NCBI GenBank assembly: GCA_028641055.1
Contig: CM054062.1
Location: 16,487,639 to 16,551,638 of the forward strand
DNA: 64,000 bases
Source of the DNA: Alopecurus myosuroides
Taxonomy: Eukaryota > Streptophyta > Magnoliopsida > Poales > Poaceae
Reading direction: 5' to 3'
In this document: in pieces, positions 9,916 to 21,365 of the stretch
Layout: each line of letters opens with the position of its first letter
How positions within the stretch are numbered: position 1 is the first letter of the stretch
The notes under the pieces: generated by a model
The model's input: the letters and a program-made list of their open reading frames with translations, nothing else
What the model was told of the DNA's origin: nothing
The model's database searches: none
Translations under genes and position numbers: made by a program

Positions 9916-10634
9916 AGGTGTTAGATGATAATACCAAGATTTGCAAGGAATAAACCAACAACACTATCATGCAAGTGAAAGAATTGGAATTTCTCCGCCT
10001 AAAAGTATGTATACTCTAATTTGACTTTGAAATGCAAAAACAACTTTGAGAGGAGAGTGATTTCCAATAGCATCACAACATGATAAAAGAGACAATATCA
10101 AGTATTGAGGCATGAGTTTAATACTATACCTTGTGCATAGAGAGGATATGAAGATAATACCGGTGCACAATATATGATAACCTCGACATAGATAGATAAA
10201 CCAAATGGATCCACAATAACATAGTCTCACACACAATAACATAGTTTCAAACACACGCAAGCAAATAAGTTCGAAACAAGAATGTAAATGGACACAATCT
10301 CTAAAAGGGTGAAAAACGAGCATGCTTGTGCCCGGACTCATGCAAATACCAACGTAGTCCTAATAAAATACTTCTCCCCCTTTGGCATCGAGACACCAAA
10401 AAGGAGAGGAGAAGTGATTATAGCGTCCCATGAAGAGCTAGGCATCGGTCTCCTCGGAGGACTCCCCAGCAGACGTCTCGGACTCTCTTTCCGCATCCTC
10501 CTCATCAGCATCATCATCAACATGTGCACTGCTGGAAGCAGAAGGTCAATCAATACGAAGACCATCCTCAATCTGTGCCCAAGAGGCACTGGATCCACTT
10601 AGTGTGTGTGTCAGGAACCAAGTCAAAAGGAGGA
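9916..10634 (-). other. Copia 3' noncoding region with a Sirevirus-type extra PPT motif
   Basis: No supported gene. At 10371-10388 the minus strand reads ATGCCAAAGGGGGAGAAG, a purine-rich block of the kind repeated near the 3' end of Sireviruses. ORFs at 9967-10341 and 10338-10598 have no recognisable domain and are judged accidental. Confidence 0.6.
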
Positions 10635-11930
10635 TCACTCGAGGCACCACTCACATGGTGAAGTATCTTCTGTTGAGAGATGGACATGGCAAAATCCCTT
10701 GTGGTATGACTGATACTGCTCTCTGTGAATTTCCACCTTCATGTAGAGGATGTTGCGCTGAAACCATGACAACCTCTTGATCTGACGCACAACAGAGGAA
10801 TCAACCTGAGGAACATGAGAAACATCAGGAGCACTAGCACGAGCATCCCTCATAAAGGAACCACTCTCAGAGGCAGGAGAAGGGCCAGCATGATGTTTCT
10901 CCCTCTTCATGTACAACTTCTTGAAGTGGTGATCTTCCATAGGCAGCTCACCGAAATCCTTCTTCAAGGTTTCCTTGATAAGCATCGTGATATATGGACC
11001 ATATGGGATAGTGTTCCCTCCAAGCATAGCATTCTTGAACTCATTGAAGATAAAGTCCATGACATCCACATGATCTTTCTTCGAGGGGTCGGGATCCTAA
11101 ATGCACTTCTTAGCAAGAGCCAATAAGTTGACAAGAAGGCTAGTGATGGCATCGTTGTTACCTCCACTCGGAGCAATGAAGGACCTGAAGATGCGGGCCA
11201 ACTTACCGTAGAGAGGGAGAAGTCCCTCCACCTGGCCAACAACAAAACCGGGAGCATACATATCAGCCATGATATCCTGATAGTATGGCATGTCCACATC
11301 ATGCATACGGTGCCCAGCAGGAGGATGTTCTGACCACTTGTACCCAAGAAGCTTAGCAAACTTGAAGAACTAGGATTGACGATAGGTAGAGCCAGTCATC
11401 CACTTCATAGTGAAATGCATATCTGAGCCAATCACCAAGGTGGACATGAACTGAACCACAAGAGGAATGTTGTAGGGGAAACGGGTTTCCACGAGATTAC
11501 CAAGACTGAATCGTTCCACTACACTTGCAACCTGAGAAAACACCTACTTGTCCTTGAGGAGCTGGAGCTTTGTTGGATTCGTAGGACGGACGGGATGCTT
11601 GTAGTAAAGATAGATATCAGTATAGATGTATGACTGCTCCAAACACCAAAACTGAGTGTCCTCAATCTCATTGTCCCTTGATCCGAGTACCAATCACCTT
11701 GATGAATCTGAGTGTACTCAGGAGTGGAGATGTCAAACTTGTAGTTCTTCCTTGTCTCTTTGCCTTTCTTCCTCTTGGATGTGGATTTGTTCTACGCAGT
11801 GGACTTTCCTCTCCATTTGCTAACAGTTTTCCTTGGGGGCCTCAAGCCACCGGGGACCTCATCACTTGACTCCTTGTAGGAGGGACGCTTGCGAGAGCCC
11901 AACTCATCAACATTGGAACCACCTGTGAAT
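10635..11930 (-). pseudogene. Third (3') ORF of the copia element, unknown function, decayed
   Basis: A single minus-strand frame can be followed from about 11670 to 10635 through several stops (one at 11097-11099, others near 11370 and 11550). The piece at 11930-11670 is in a shifted frame. The N-terminal part is basic (Arg/Lys-rich). The middle contains motifs such as GNLVETRFPYNIPLVVQF and MLGGNTIPYGPYITMLI. The C-terminal part is charged and coiled-coil prone. No RT, integrase or nuclease motif is present. Some Sirevirus elements carry an additional ORF 3' of pol, sometimes called env-like. That name is positional only, as no signal peptide or membrane anchor is obvious here. It is followed by the 3' noncoding region and the PPT. 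Confidence 0.55.
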
Positions 11931-12219
11931 ATAGCAATATAGAGGGATAGAACAACGTAAGCACACACAAGCTAAAGCAATGGAAACATTCTAGGAATAA
12001 TAGAAAAGCATCCACAACACAATCATGTACCCTTCCTAGAAGAAATCACTAAAGTTCTGAGATTTGGTAATATGAGACTAAACCCAACTAGAATTTCCGG
12101 TTAAGTTCTGAACTGCATATTTCGGTTCCACGATTTCAGCACTATATTGAGTTTCCAACTAGGTCTAAAACTAGATCGGGTAATCGGAGTGCTATCCTAT
12201 TGTTTTTAGCATGGAATGG
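11931..12219. other. Copia noncoding stretch left of the LARD-like insertion
   Basis: No ORF of note. It holds scattered half palindromes (AATTTCCGGTT, TTTCGGTTCC near 12089-12140) resembling the LTR array. The stretch rejoins 30282 once the LARD-like insertion is removed. Confidence 0.5.
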
Positions 12220-12224
12220 TACAC
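12220..12224. repeat. Target-site duplication TACAC (left) of the LARD-like element
   Basis: TACAC directly precedes TGTAGCGCC and is repeated at 30277-30281 after the other end. Confidence 0.9.
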
Positions 12225-14769
12225 TGTAGCGCCCCGACCTCGGAAGTATGCAAAGTGCTGGGTGTCACCGGTTACGATACCCGACTGAAGGTTACTAGGG
12301 CTACCACTCCCAGGCTGAATCACATCAGCAGGCGCGGCTCGGTCATGGATCATCGGTCCACAACCCCTCAGTCATGAAATAACGTTGAGCCCAGCCAAGT
12401 TGCATATTAAAGAGATCAAGACTCGTAACAATCTGGCACATCATAGTCTCTATGACACAAATCAATATAGTTCAACTCTTAGTAGAGAAAATATACCAAG
12501 TACCATAACAGAGGTCACTGACCCAACATTATATCAAGCGGAAGCAAATTTAGTGTTCTAAGAACAAGATCCAAATATGGCCTAAGAGGCCTACAATAAC
12601 ATAACAGCGCCAACCTGTTCCGTGTTGCCCCAGGATGCCACCTGGGAAACCCAGACTACTCGTCAATTTCGATGAAGAACCCACCTTGAACTTCAGAGAA
12701 GTCCTCAACTGTAACAGAGAAAAGATTCAACAAAGCAACGGTGAGTACATGAGATATTCGCAAGGTTACTAGAGCTGCTATCTCGAATGAGGCTTTAGCA
12801 AGGCTATTTGGTAGTTATTTTGCAGAAAGCCAGTGTTCAATTTAAAAGACCCGACTAGGCAACGTCTATAAGAATGTTTTGAAATGAGATAGAAATTGTA
12901 GCTCGTCTTCTTCAGCTTCTGAACAAGCCATCCGCCAACCCAGCATCACATCCGCCGCCTCAAGTTTTATTGTTCAAGTTATCTATGATCTTAGTTGTTG
13001 TTCCCAAGGATGTCCATAACCGTGGACACGGCTTTCCGAAAAGATTTACCCTACAGGGGTAGACTATTTTAACCACCAATACCGTCCAACTCCTTGCCTG
13101 ACCAGGCCTGATCACATCCTCTTCCTGGGAGGCCGGCAGAGTGGGCGCAGTTACAACCTTTGGCTTGCATGAATCTATCCCCTGGGTCATTGGTGAAGCA
13201 AAAGTCCAGGTTCAGTGCCTCTGACACCCTGGACCGTGGCCACCTCCTAAACACCACTTTCCTCGTTCATACCTCGTCCATCGTCTTCACGCACACACAA
13301 ATGGAAAGCTCTAACTAAAGGACCCGGGCTACACCCTCGCAAGTTAGTCGGTCGATAGGGAGTCCATATGTCCCACCGATGGAAGCACGCTCGGTCTTGG
13401 TTCAAGACGAAGATAAATCGCTCCTAGGGGCATGAGTGAGGCAAAGCACCACCATTTACCGATGGCAACTCATCCATGCCCGTTAGCATTTTAATTTGAG
13501 ACCACCAGTCTCCAACACATCCGGACATGACATAATATCTTCCAACCACGATCCATCATCGGACCCAAGTATTCAACTAAGCATGGCTAAGAAATTAATT
13601 AGCATATAACATTATATCGGGCCACACACAAACTATGGATAATAGGAAGGAAACATGTATTGGTGTCCGGAACAAAATGCAACTACTAGGAGAGTATAAC
13701 CAAAACATTTAAATCGAGTGCAATATTATGGTGGATAAAATACTTGAGGGAAAACATGGGATCAGAGGATGCTCAAAAAGGGGATTTACGCTTGCCTTGG
13801 TGATAGGGGTGGTAGTACGATTCGTCGAGGTATGGTGGTGGAACCTCGACTTCTAGATCTACCGATACACAACAATCAGAAAGAACAAATGAATAACACG
13901 AATACATACATATGCAATGCACACTCATGATGACCTGAGAAATTTATGCAACTAATTATTTAGTAAACAATAGCAAAAATTTAAATGGGTCCAAACAAAT
14001 TAGGCAAGAATAAAATGAAACACCCATGTTTATCTTAATGCTCTAATGTTATTTTCTTTAGGGACCAATACTGAAATATGGTGAACATATGCATGCAAAT
14101 GATGATTTCTGTTAGTATTAGTTGTGATGAACACTTTGATATACCTTCCATAATTTTGGGTGAAGAAAACATCACTTAATAATTATTATTCTAAGTATGT
14201 CAATTCTGCCATTTTTAGAAAGCAATTTCAACAAGGAAATAAAAGTTGTCCATTTTCATGGAAATTATTGAAAACATGTGACAAATGTTACACTGATCAT
14301 TTTAAGATATTAACCATATTTTTTGGATAATTATTTAATTAGTTATGTCATCTTCTTTTTTCCTTTTCTTTTCTGACCAGAACAGAAAATGGATGTTTTC
14401 TTGATCACTTTTTATCCAAATCTGCCCAAATAAAATACTATGGTGTAGAGTTTGTTAAGAAAAAAATTTAGAGCTCAAGTTTGCTCAATTTGGATTAACA
14501 CAACCAAAGGTATGAATTTTGCAAGTTTCAAATTTTTAGGGCTTTTCTGTAATTAATTATTTAGTGCAAAAATTATTACAGAAACAATTTTCACAAATGA
14601 TACTAACAGAAAGTTCTCAAGTTTCTGAATCTGTAGAAACTCGAATCATTCATTTGGGACATTTTTCAAATTGTTATTGATTTTACAAATTAACATTTGA
14701 ATCTGTTTTCTAGTTTTCCATATTCTATTTACCAGGAATCCAACGTCGAATCGCTTTTCACCAAGGGAG

Positions 14770-15540
14770 AGGCCAGCCACAGTCACTGACCTATGGGGCC
14801 AAGCACCACGTGTGCTCCCACGCAAGCGCCGGGGCCCACCGGCCGGTTTGACCGTGCGATGCCACGGCCGACACGGGGAGGCGGTCAACGGCGGCAGAGC
14901 CTCGCACGGCGGCGCCGAACGAGCATGCTCGCAGGGATGCAAGGGCGCACAAACGAACCTACGCCACAGGGGGGTCCTAGTGGCGGCGCGGCGAGCCAAA
15001 TGGTCGCCGGCAACGTCGACGGCGAGCACGCCGGCGGCATCGAGCTATGACTATGGTGGCAGTGACGAACTACCGAGAGAGGGAGGGGGAAAAGATGTCT
15101 CCTGGAACCAGAGGCTCACCCTCGTAGCGTGTGCAGCCTCGATTTGACCGGAGGAAGACCACATCGACGGTGAGCTTCCGCGGAGGAGCACCGGCCGGCC
15201 ATGGAGAAGACGAGGGCGACGCTGCGATTCTCGGGCTCTCTCTCCGATTCCTTGGTCTAGGTGGTAGTGGGCGACGAGGCAGACATTTTTCCCCGCCCGT
15301 CCTGGCTCGGTGTGGCCTGTAACGGCGGTGCATGGTGGTTCGTTTCCGGCTAGGGTTCGGGCGGCAACGGAGGAAGGAAGGGAGGGAGCTCAAGGCTCGA
15401 TGCGAGGGGGAGAGAGAGCAGGACAGAGGGGCAGCAACTCTTGGGGGGGGGGGCGTCTTGTAGAGAAGGCCGCACGGCAACATCGTGGGGGGGGGGGGGC
15501 TGGCCAACACGGTGGCAGACATGGCGTGCCCGACGGCCAC
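14770..15540. other. GC-rich block inside the LARD-like LTR
   Basis: An abrupt GC-rich, CpG-rich island with G runs (15445-15454, 15487-15500) inside an AT-rich LTR. Its counterpart is at ~20690-21360. ORFs on both strands (14646-15029, 15070-15540) are Pro/Arg/Ala-rich and differ in frame and length between the two LTRs, so coding is not supported. It could be a captured host fragment or a promoter/leader segment. Confidence 0.5.
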
Positions 15541-15685
15541 GGGATTTTTGACAATTTGCCACGCTTTACTTCTGAAATTTGATTATTTGCCCTGTGACCA
15601 CCACATGTCAGTCAGACATGATGTGGCAAATAATCAAATTGCAAAGTAAAACGTGGCAAATCGTCAAATGCCTCGGCGGCCACGG
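15534..15685. mobile_element. Mutator-type MITE (134 bp) with 9 bp target duplication
   Basis: The element is 15543-15676. TSD CGGCCACGG lies at 15534-15542 and 15677-15685. The terminal inverted repeats extend over ~45 bp with mismatches and share the cores TTTGCCACG and TTTGATTATTTGCC. The empty site is visible in the partner LTR at ~28995-29010, where a single CGGCCACGG occurs. A nine-base duplication is typical of Mutator-like elements. No transposase is encoded. Confidence 0.85.
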
Positions 15686-16981
15686 AGGTGAGAAGAAAGG
15701 TTTTTTTTTCTGAAACCCCCCCTGCCCCCGACATTTTTTTTCTTTTTCTGTTTTCAGCCCCTTTCTCTTCTGTTTCCCCCCACTTAACTAATTCAATTTC
15801 ATTTAAATTTTTGTACAAAATTCTCATTCACCAAGATACAGGCCTGGTAATTTTTTTAAACCATTTGGGCAAGTTTGGTAGAACAAACTTGGTTTACTTT
15901 GAATTATGCCAAATTTTGAATTTAATTAATTTGGGAGGTTAAGGAACTCCAATTGTTATAAAAATTTGTGCGTCCCTCTTATTTGAAAATAAAAGGCTAT
16001 GGTAGAAAATTCAAGTCATTTTGATGATATTTTTAAAACACACTTGTTTTCATTTCATTTCTGCAATTTTATTCCAACAATTAATTGGGGCACTTCACTA
16101 GTTCAAAACCTTATGATATTTTGTGGAAACTTTTTATCTACCATAAGGAGGTACTGGTAGAAATTTGGGATCATTTTGAAAAAGTTTGTAGAACAAACTC
16201 GAATTAATTTCTTTTCTTCCATAAATGAAATTAAATTTTAGAAAAATAGTTAAACACTTTTAAATTTCATGAAAATCTGCAAACACTCCTTATTTCACCT
16301 CAAGGTCCTGTGATAAATTTGTCAGCTCAAAAAGAATAAGTTTGTAGAAAAAACTTGTTTTACTTTTGGTTTGTTGCTGTGAAGAAAATCCATGTTTTCA
16401 GGGATTTAATCAATTCGATTTTTGGTGCCCTCTTTTGTGTGACCTTTATTTAACATAAGGAAGCATTGGTTAAGTTTTAAGATCACTTGGAAAAAGTTTC
16501 CAGAAGTAACTTGTTTGAGTTTTCAGTTTCTGGCATTTTTAAATAAATAATAAAGTGTGGGATTTGTTTTCTTACTCCATTATTCACCAAAACAAAGGTG
16601 GAGGCTCACATAAACATGGAGAAGCAATCCACCTCCACTGTTTTGAAACTTTAAAGGTTTTGAAAACAATCTAAAAACAATTTGAATGAAGCCAAATTTG
16701 CATGTCTCCATTTTTCTAAAACAATTGACATTTTATTATAGTTACCAAACTATCAATTTAATTCTTGGGACTTCATTGACAAGTATGGAAGATCAAGAAA
16801 TGGTTTCCTTTGTGAGTGGATTTGTTTTCTGTTAAGGCTTGTGTAGCTTTCTTGATTTAATTTTAGCAATTTAATATGGATGCAATGATGCATGAAGAAA
16901 AGGAAAAGTGAAATTTTACCCAAATTTTGTGGTAACTTTCTGTAGCATCCTAGGGATGTTACAAACTACCCCACTTACAAT

Positions 16982-16998
16982 AATCTCGTCCCGAGATT
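16982..16998. other. Perfect hairpin beside the LARD-like PPT
   Basis: AATCTCGTCCCGAGATT has 7 bp arms and a 3 nt loop. On the minus strand it reads TCTCGGGACGAGA and lies just upstream of the PPT. It resembles the CTCGAGGACGAG hairpin of elements A, B and C. Confidence 0.8.
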
Positions 16999-17099
16999 CC
17001 TAGAGTAGAAAATAGCGAGAGAGAACGAAGATCTACCCCACTTACAGGAAGCTTTCTTCTGCTCCAAGGATTTGTAAAAGAACTTTGCACAAGAACATA

Positions 17100-17240
17100 A
17101 TAATTTGGAAATATGAACTTTGCACGACACCATAAGAATTGAAATATGAGCTTTGCAAAAGTCCATAAGAATTGGAATATGAGCTTTGCACAAGTCCATA
17201 AGAATTGGAATATGAGCTTTGCGCAAGTCCATATGAATTG
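17100..17240. repeat. 33 bp tandem repeat (about four copies)
   Basis: The unit contains AAGAATTGGAATATGAGCTT followed by TGCACAAGTCCAT and is repeated with small changes. Because 33 is a multiple of three it produces a repetitive ORF, which is not evidence of coding. Confidence 0.85.
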
Positions 17241-18104
17241 TTTGTGAGGATGTGTAAGGGAATCTCTTCATCGGAAAGGACATGAGAATCTGGCACGACC
17301 CATCAATATTCAAGAGTGTGATACTCTAGGACAGAACAAAACAGAAGCTAATGAGGCCTCTTAACTTGTGGAGTTACAACACTTTGACCTGGTCCTCAAG
17401 ACGGACAAGATACTAGAATTTGCTTCTCCTCGCATCCCAAAAGAATGACTTGACAGACCACCCGAGCAACATGCATGGGTAGGAACCAATGCACAACATA
17501 GCTAGGCTGCCCAATCACAGACGAGGGTCATAAAACAACTTAAGGATGAAACATTCTCAAGATAACCCTGAGATGTAGAGACATAAGTTAACATTCTTCC
17601 GAATGGTTCAATATTAAATCACGAGTCAAGGAATGGTATTGGGTTAGAGATCATCATAATGTACTAAGAATCTCGAATAGACTGATGACCGCATGGTGAC
17701 AACCGACATGATTCCAGTCACAACAGTTCTAGTAGAATTTGGGACTAAGACTTTGGTTACAACACAAATAAATGAGTAATTACTTAGACGTGATACATCC
17801 AAGCAATGAATAAGGGATTTGTTTTGAAACACAGATAATTCCTCCGGATCATGTAGAAGGAAATGACCTGACATGTATACTAAAGGAAGAACCCAGCCTC
17901 GTGAACCTAAATATTTGAAGTAACAGATAACCAAGAAAACATTTAAATCAAATAAGGTACGATGACTCAGAGATAGAGCGATAACACATAAGGAGTAAAA
18001 AGAATCCTAAAAGGGTTTTCATAACTCATTTGTACGTTGGAAATAGTTTTCACAAACACCAGAATCAACATCGTCAAGTGGAAGGGTTTCCTACAGGCAG
18101 TCCT

Positions 18105-18116
18105 GCTCTGATACCA
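18105..18116 (-). other. Primer-binding site (initiator tRNA-Met) of the LARD-like element
   Basis: TGGTATCAGAGC on the minus strand lies three bases after the LTR end at 18120. This is the standard plant initiator-Met primer site. Confidence 0.9.
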
Positions 18117-21100
18117 AGTTGTAGCGCCCCGACCTCAGAAGTCTGCAAAGTGTTGGGTGTCACCGGTTACGATACCCGACTGAAGGTTACTAGGGCTACG
18201 ACTCCTAGGCTGAATCAGATCAGCAGGCGCGGCTCGGTCATGGATCATCGGCCCACAATCCCTCAATCATGACATAACATCGGGCCCAGCCAAGTTGCAT
18301 ATTAAAGAGATCAAGACTTGGAACAATCTGGCACATCACAGTCTCTACGACACAAATCAATATAGTTCAACTCTTAGCATAGAAAATATACGAAGTACCA
18401 TAACAAAGGTCACTGACCCAACATTATATCAAGAGGTAGAAAATTTAGTGTTCTAAGAACAAGATCCAAATATGGCCTAAGAGGCCTACAATAACATAAC
18501 AATGCCAACATGTTCCATGTTGCCCCAGGGTGCCACCTGGGAAACCCAGATTACTCGTCGACTTCGATGAAGAACCCACCTTCGACTTCGGAGAAGTCCT
18601 CAACTGTAACAGAGAAAGATTCAACAAAGCAACAGTGAGTACAGGAGGTACTCGCAAGGTTACTAGAGCTACTAGCTCGATTGAGGCTTTAGAAAGGCTT
18701 TTTGGTAGTTATTTTGCAGAAAGCCAGTGTTCAGTATAAAAGACCCGACTGGGCAACGTCTATAACAATGTTTTGAAATGAGATAGAAATTGTAACTCCT
18801 CTTCTTCAGCTTGTAAACAAGGCATCCACCAACCCAGCTTCACATCCGCCGCCTCAAGTTTTATTGTTCAAGTTATGTATGATCTCAGCTGCTGTTCCCA
18901 AGGATGTCCATAACCGTGGACACGACTTTTCAAAAATATTTACCATGCAGGGTTGTACTATTTTAACCACCAGCACCGTCCGACTCCTTGCCTGATAAGG
19001 CTTGATCACATCCTTTTCCTGGGAGGCCGAAAGAGTGGGCGCAGTTACAACCTTTGGCTTGCATGAATCTATCCCCGGGGTCATTGGTGAAGCAGAAGTC
19101 CAGGTTCAGTGCCTCCGACACCCTGGATGCGACCACCTCCTAAACACCAATGTCCTCGTTCATAGCTCGTCCATTGTCTTCACACACGCAAATGGAAAGC
19201 TCAAACTAAAGGACCCTGGGCTACACCCTCGCAAGTTAGTCGGTCGATAGGGATTCCATATGTCCCACCGATGGAAGCAGGCTCGGTCTTGGTTCAAAAC
19301 AAAGAGAACTCGCTCCTAGGGGCATGAGTGAGGCAAAACACCACCATTTACCGATGGCAACTCATCCATGCCAGTTAGCATTTTAATTTGAGACCACCGG
19401 TCTCCAACACATCCTGACATGACATAATATCTTCCAACCATGATCCATCACCGGACTCAAGTATTCAACTAAGAATGGCTAAGCAATTAAGTAGCATATA
19501 ACATTATATCGGGCCACATACAAACTATGAATAATAGAAAGGGAAACATGTATTGGTGTCAAGAACAAAATACAACTACTAGGAGAGTATAACCAAAATA
19601 TTTGAATCGAGTGCAATATTATGATGGATAAAATACCTGAGGGAAAACATGGGATCATAGGATTCTCAAAAAGGGGATTTACGCTTGCCTAGGTGATAGG
19701 GATGGTAGTACGATTCGTCGAGGTATTGTGGTGGAACCTCGACTTCTGGATCTACCGATACAGAACAAACAGAAAGAACAAGTAAATAACACGAATACAT
19801 ACATATGCAATGCACACTCATGATGACATGAAAAAATTATGCAACTAATTATTTAGTAAACAATAGCAACAGTTTAAATGGGTCCAAACAAATTAGGCAA
19901 GAATAAAATGAAACACCCATGTTTATCTTAATGCTCTAATGTTATTTTCCTTAGGGACCAGTACTGAAATATGGTGAACATATGCATGCAAATGATTATT
20001 TATGTTAGTGTTAGTTGTGATTAACATTTTGGTATACCTTCCATAATTTTGGGTGAAGAAAACATCACTTAATAATTATTATTCTAAGTATGTCAATTCT
20101 GCCATTTTAGAAAGCAAGTTAAACAAAGAAATAAATTTTGTCCATTTTCATGGAAATGATTGAAAACATGTGACAAATGTTCCACTGATCATTTTAAGAT
20201 ATTAACCATAATCTTTGGATAATTATTTAATTAGTTGTGCCATTTTCTTTTTTCCTTTTCTTTTCTGACCAGAACAGAAAATGGATGTTTTATTGGTCAC
20301 ATTTTATCCAAATCTTCCCAAATAAAATACTATCGTGTATAGTTTGTTAATAAAAAAATTTAGAGCTCAAGTTTTCTCAATTTGGATTAACAGAACCAAA
20401 GTTATGAATTTTGCAAGTTTCCAATTTTTAGGGCCTTTTCTGTATTTTATTATTTAGTGCAAATATTATTACAGAAACAATTTTCAAAAATGATACTAAC
20501 GGAAAGTGATCAAGTTTCTGAATCTGTAGAAATTCGAATCAGTCAAATTGGAGCATTTTTTAAAATATTATTGATTTTACAAATTAATATTTGAATCAGT
20601 TTTCTGGTTTTCCATTTTCTATTAAACATGAATCCAACATCGAATCGCTTTTCACCCAGGGAGAGGCCAGCCACAGTGGCCCAGCACCACGTGTTCTGCC
20701 ACACAATTGCTGGGGCCCACCGGACGGTTTGACCGTGCGGATGCCACGACCGGCACGGGGAGGCGGTCACCGGCGGCGCCGAACGATCATGCTCGCGGGG
20801 ATGCAAGGGCGCGGAAATGAACCTACGCCACGTGGGGGTCCTAGTGGCGGCGCGGCGAGCCAAATGGTCATCGGCAACGTCGACGGCGAGCACGCCATCT
20901 GCAGCGAGCGACGACTATGGTGGCAGTGACGAACTAGCGAGAGAGGGAGGGGAAAAGATGTCTCCTGGAACTAGAGGCTCACCCTTGTGGCATGCACAAC
21001 CTTGATTTGAGCGGAAAAGGACCACAACGATGGTGAGATTTCGCGGAGGACCACCGGCTAGCCGTGGAGAAGACGAGGGCGACACGGCGATTCCCGGGCT

Positions 21101-21360
21101 CTCTCTCCGATTCCTTGGTCGAGGTGGTAGAGGGCGACGAGGCGGACATTTTTCCCCCGCCCAGCGTGGCTCGGTGTGGCCTGTAATGGCGGCGCACGGT
21201 GGTTCGTTTCCGGCTAGGGTTCGGGCGGCAACGGAGGAAGGAAGAGAGGGAGCCCGGGGCTCGATGCGAGAGGGAGAGAGAGCAGGGCAGAGGGGCATCT
21301 CATGGGGGGGACGTCTTGTAGAGCAGCCGCGCGGAAGCGCCGTGGGGGGGGGGGTGGTGG

Positions 21361-21365
21361 CCTGG
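21361..21365. repeat. Target-site duplication CCTGG (left) of element A
   Basis: CCTGG precedes TGATGCATG. It recurs after the 3' LTR (28968-28972) and, unexpectedly, also after the 5' LTR (23067-23071). Confidence 0.9.

Larger units (their letters stand above)
12225..16963 (-). mobile_element. 3' LTR of the LARD-like element (4739 bp)
   Basis: Aligns along its length with 18120-21365 plus 28973-30276. It begins (minus) TGTAACATCCC and ends GCGCTACA. It contains a 134 bp MITE (15543-15676) missing from the partner LTR, which accounts for most of the length difference. Most of it is AT-rich, with a GC-rich block at ~14770-15540. Confidence 0.9.
16964..18119 (-). other. Internal region of the LARD-like element (no recognised coding)
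   Basis: Runs from the PPT (minus TTGTAAGTGGGGTAGTT at 16964-16980) to the PBS near 18116. It contains a hairpin (16982-16998) and a 33 bp tandem repeat. ORFs at 16975-17313 and 17042-17296 merely translate the repeat. The rest (17241-18100) shows no recognisable gene. Confidence 0.75.

Noticed and set aside
14646..15540. GC-rich ORFs in the LARD-like LTR (and 20543-21373)
   Set aside because: Low-complexity Pro/Arg/Ala composition; lengths and frames are not kept between the two LTRs.
17100..17240. CRISPR-like or protein repeat
   Set aside because: Contiguous 33 bp tandem units without spacers in a plant retroelement; the repetitive ORF is a by-product.
18105..18116. Possible tRNA gene because of tRNA-like sequence (also 44167-44178, 55611-55627)
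   Set aside because: Only 12-18 bases complementary to tRNA 3' ends, placed at LTR boundaries: these are primer-binding sites, not tRNA genes.
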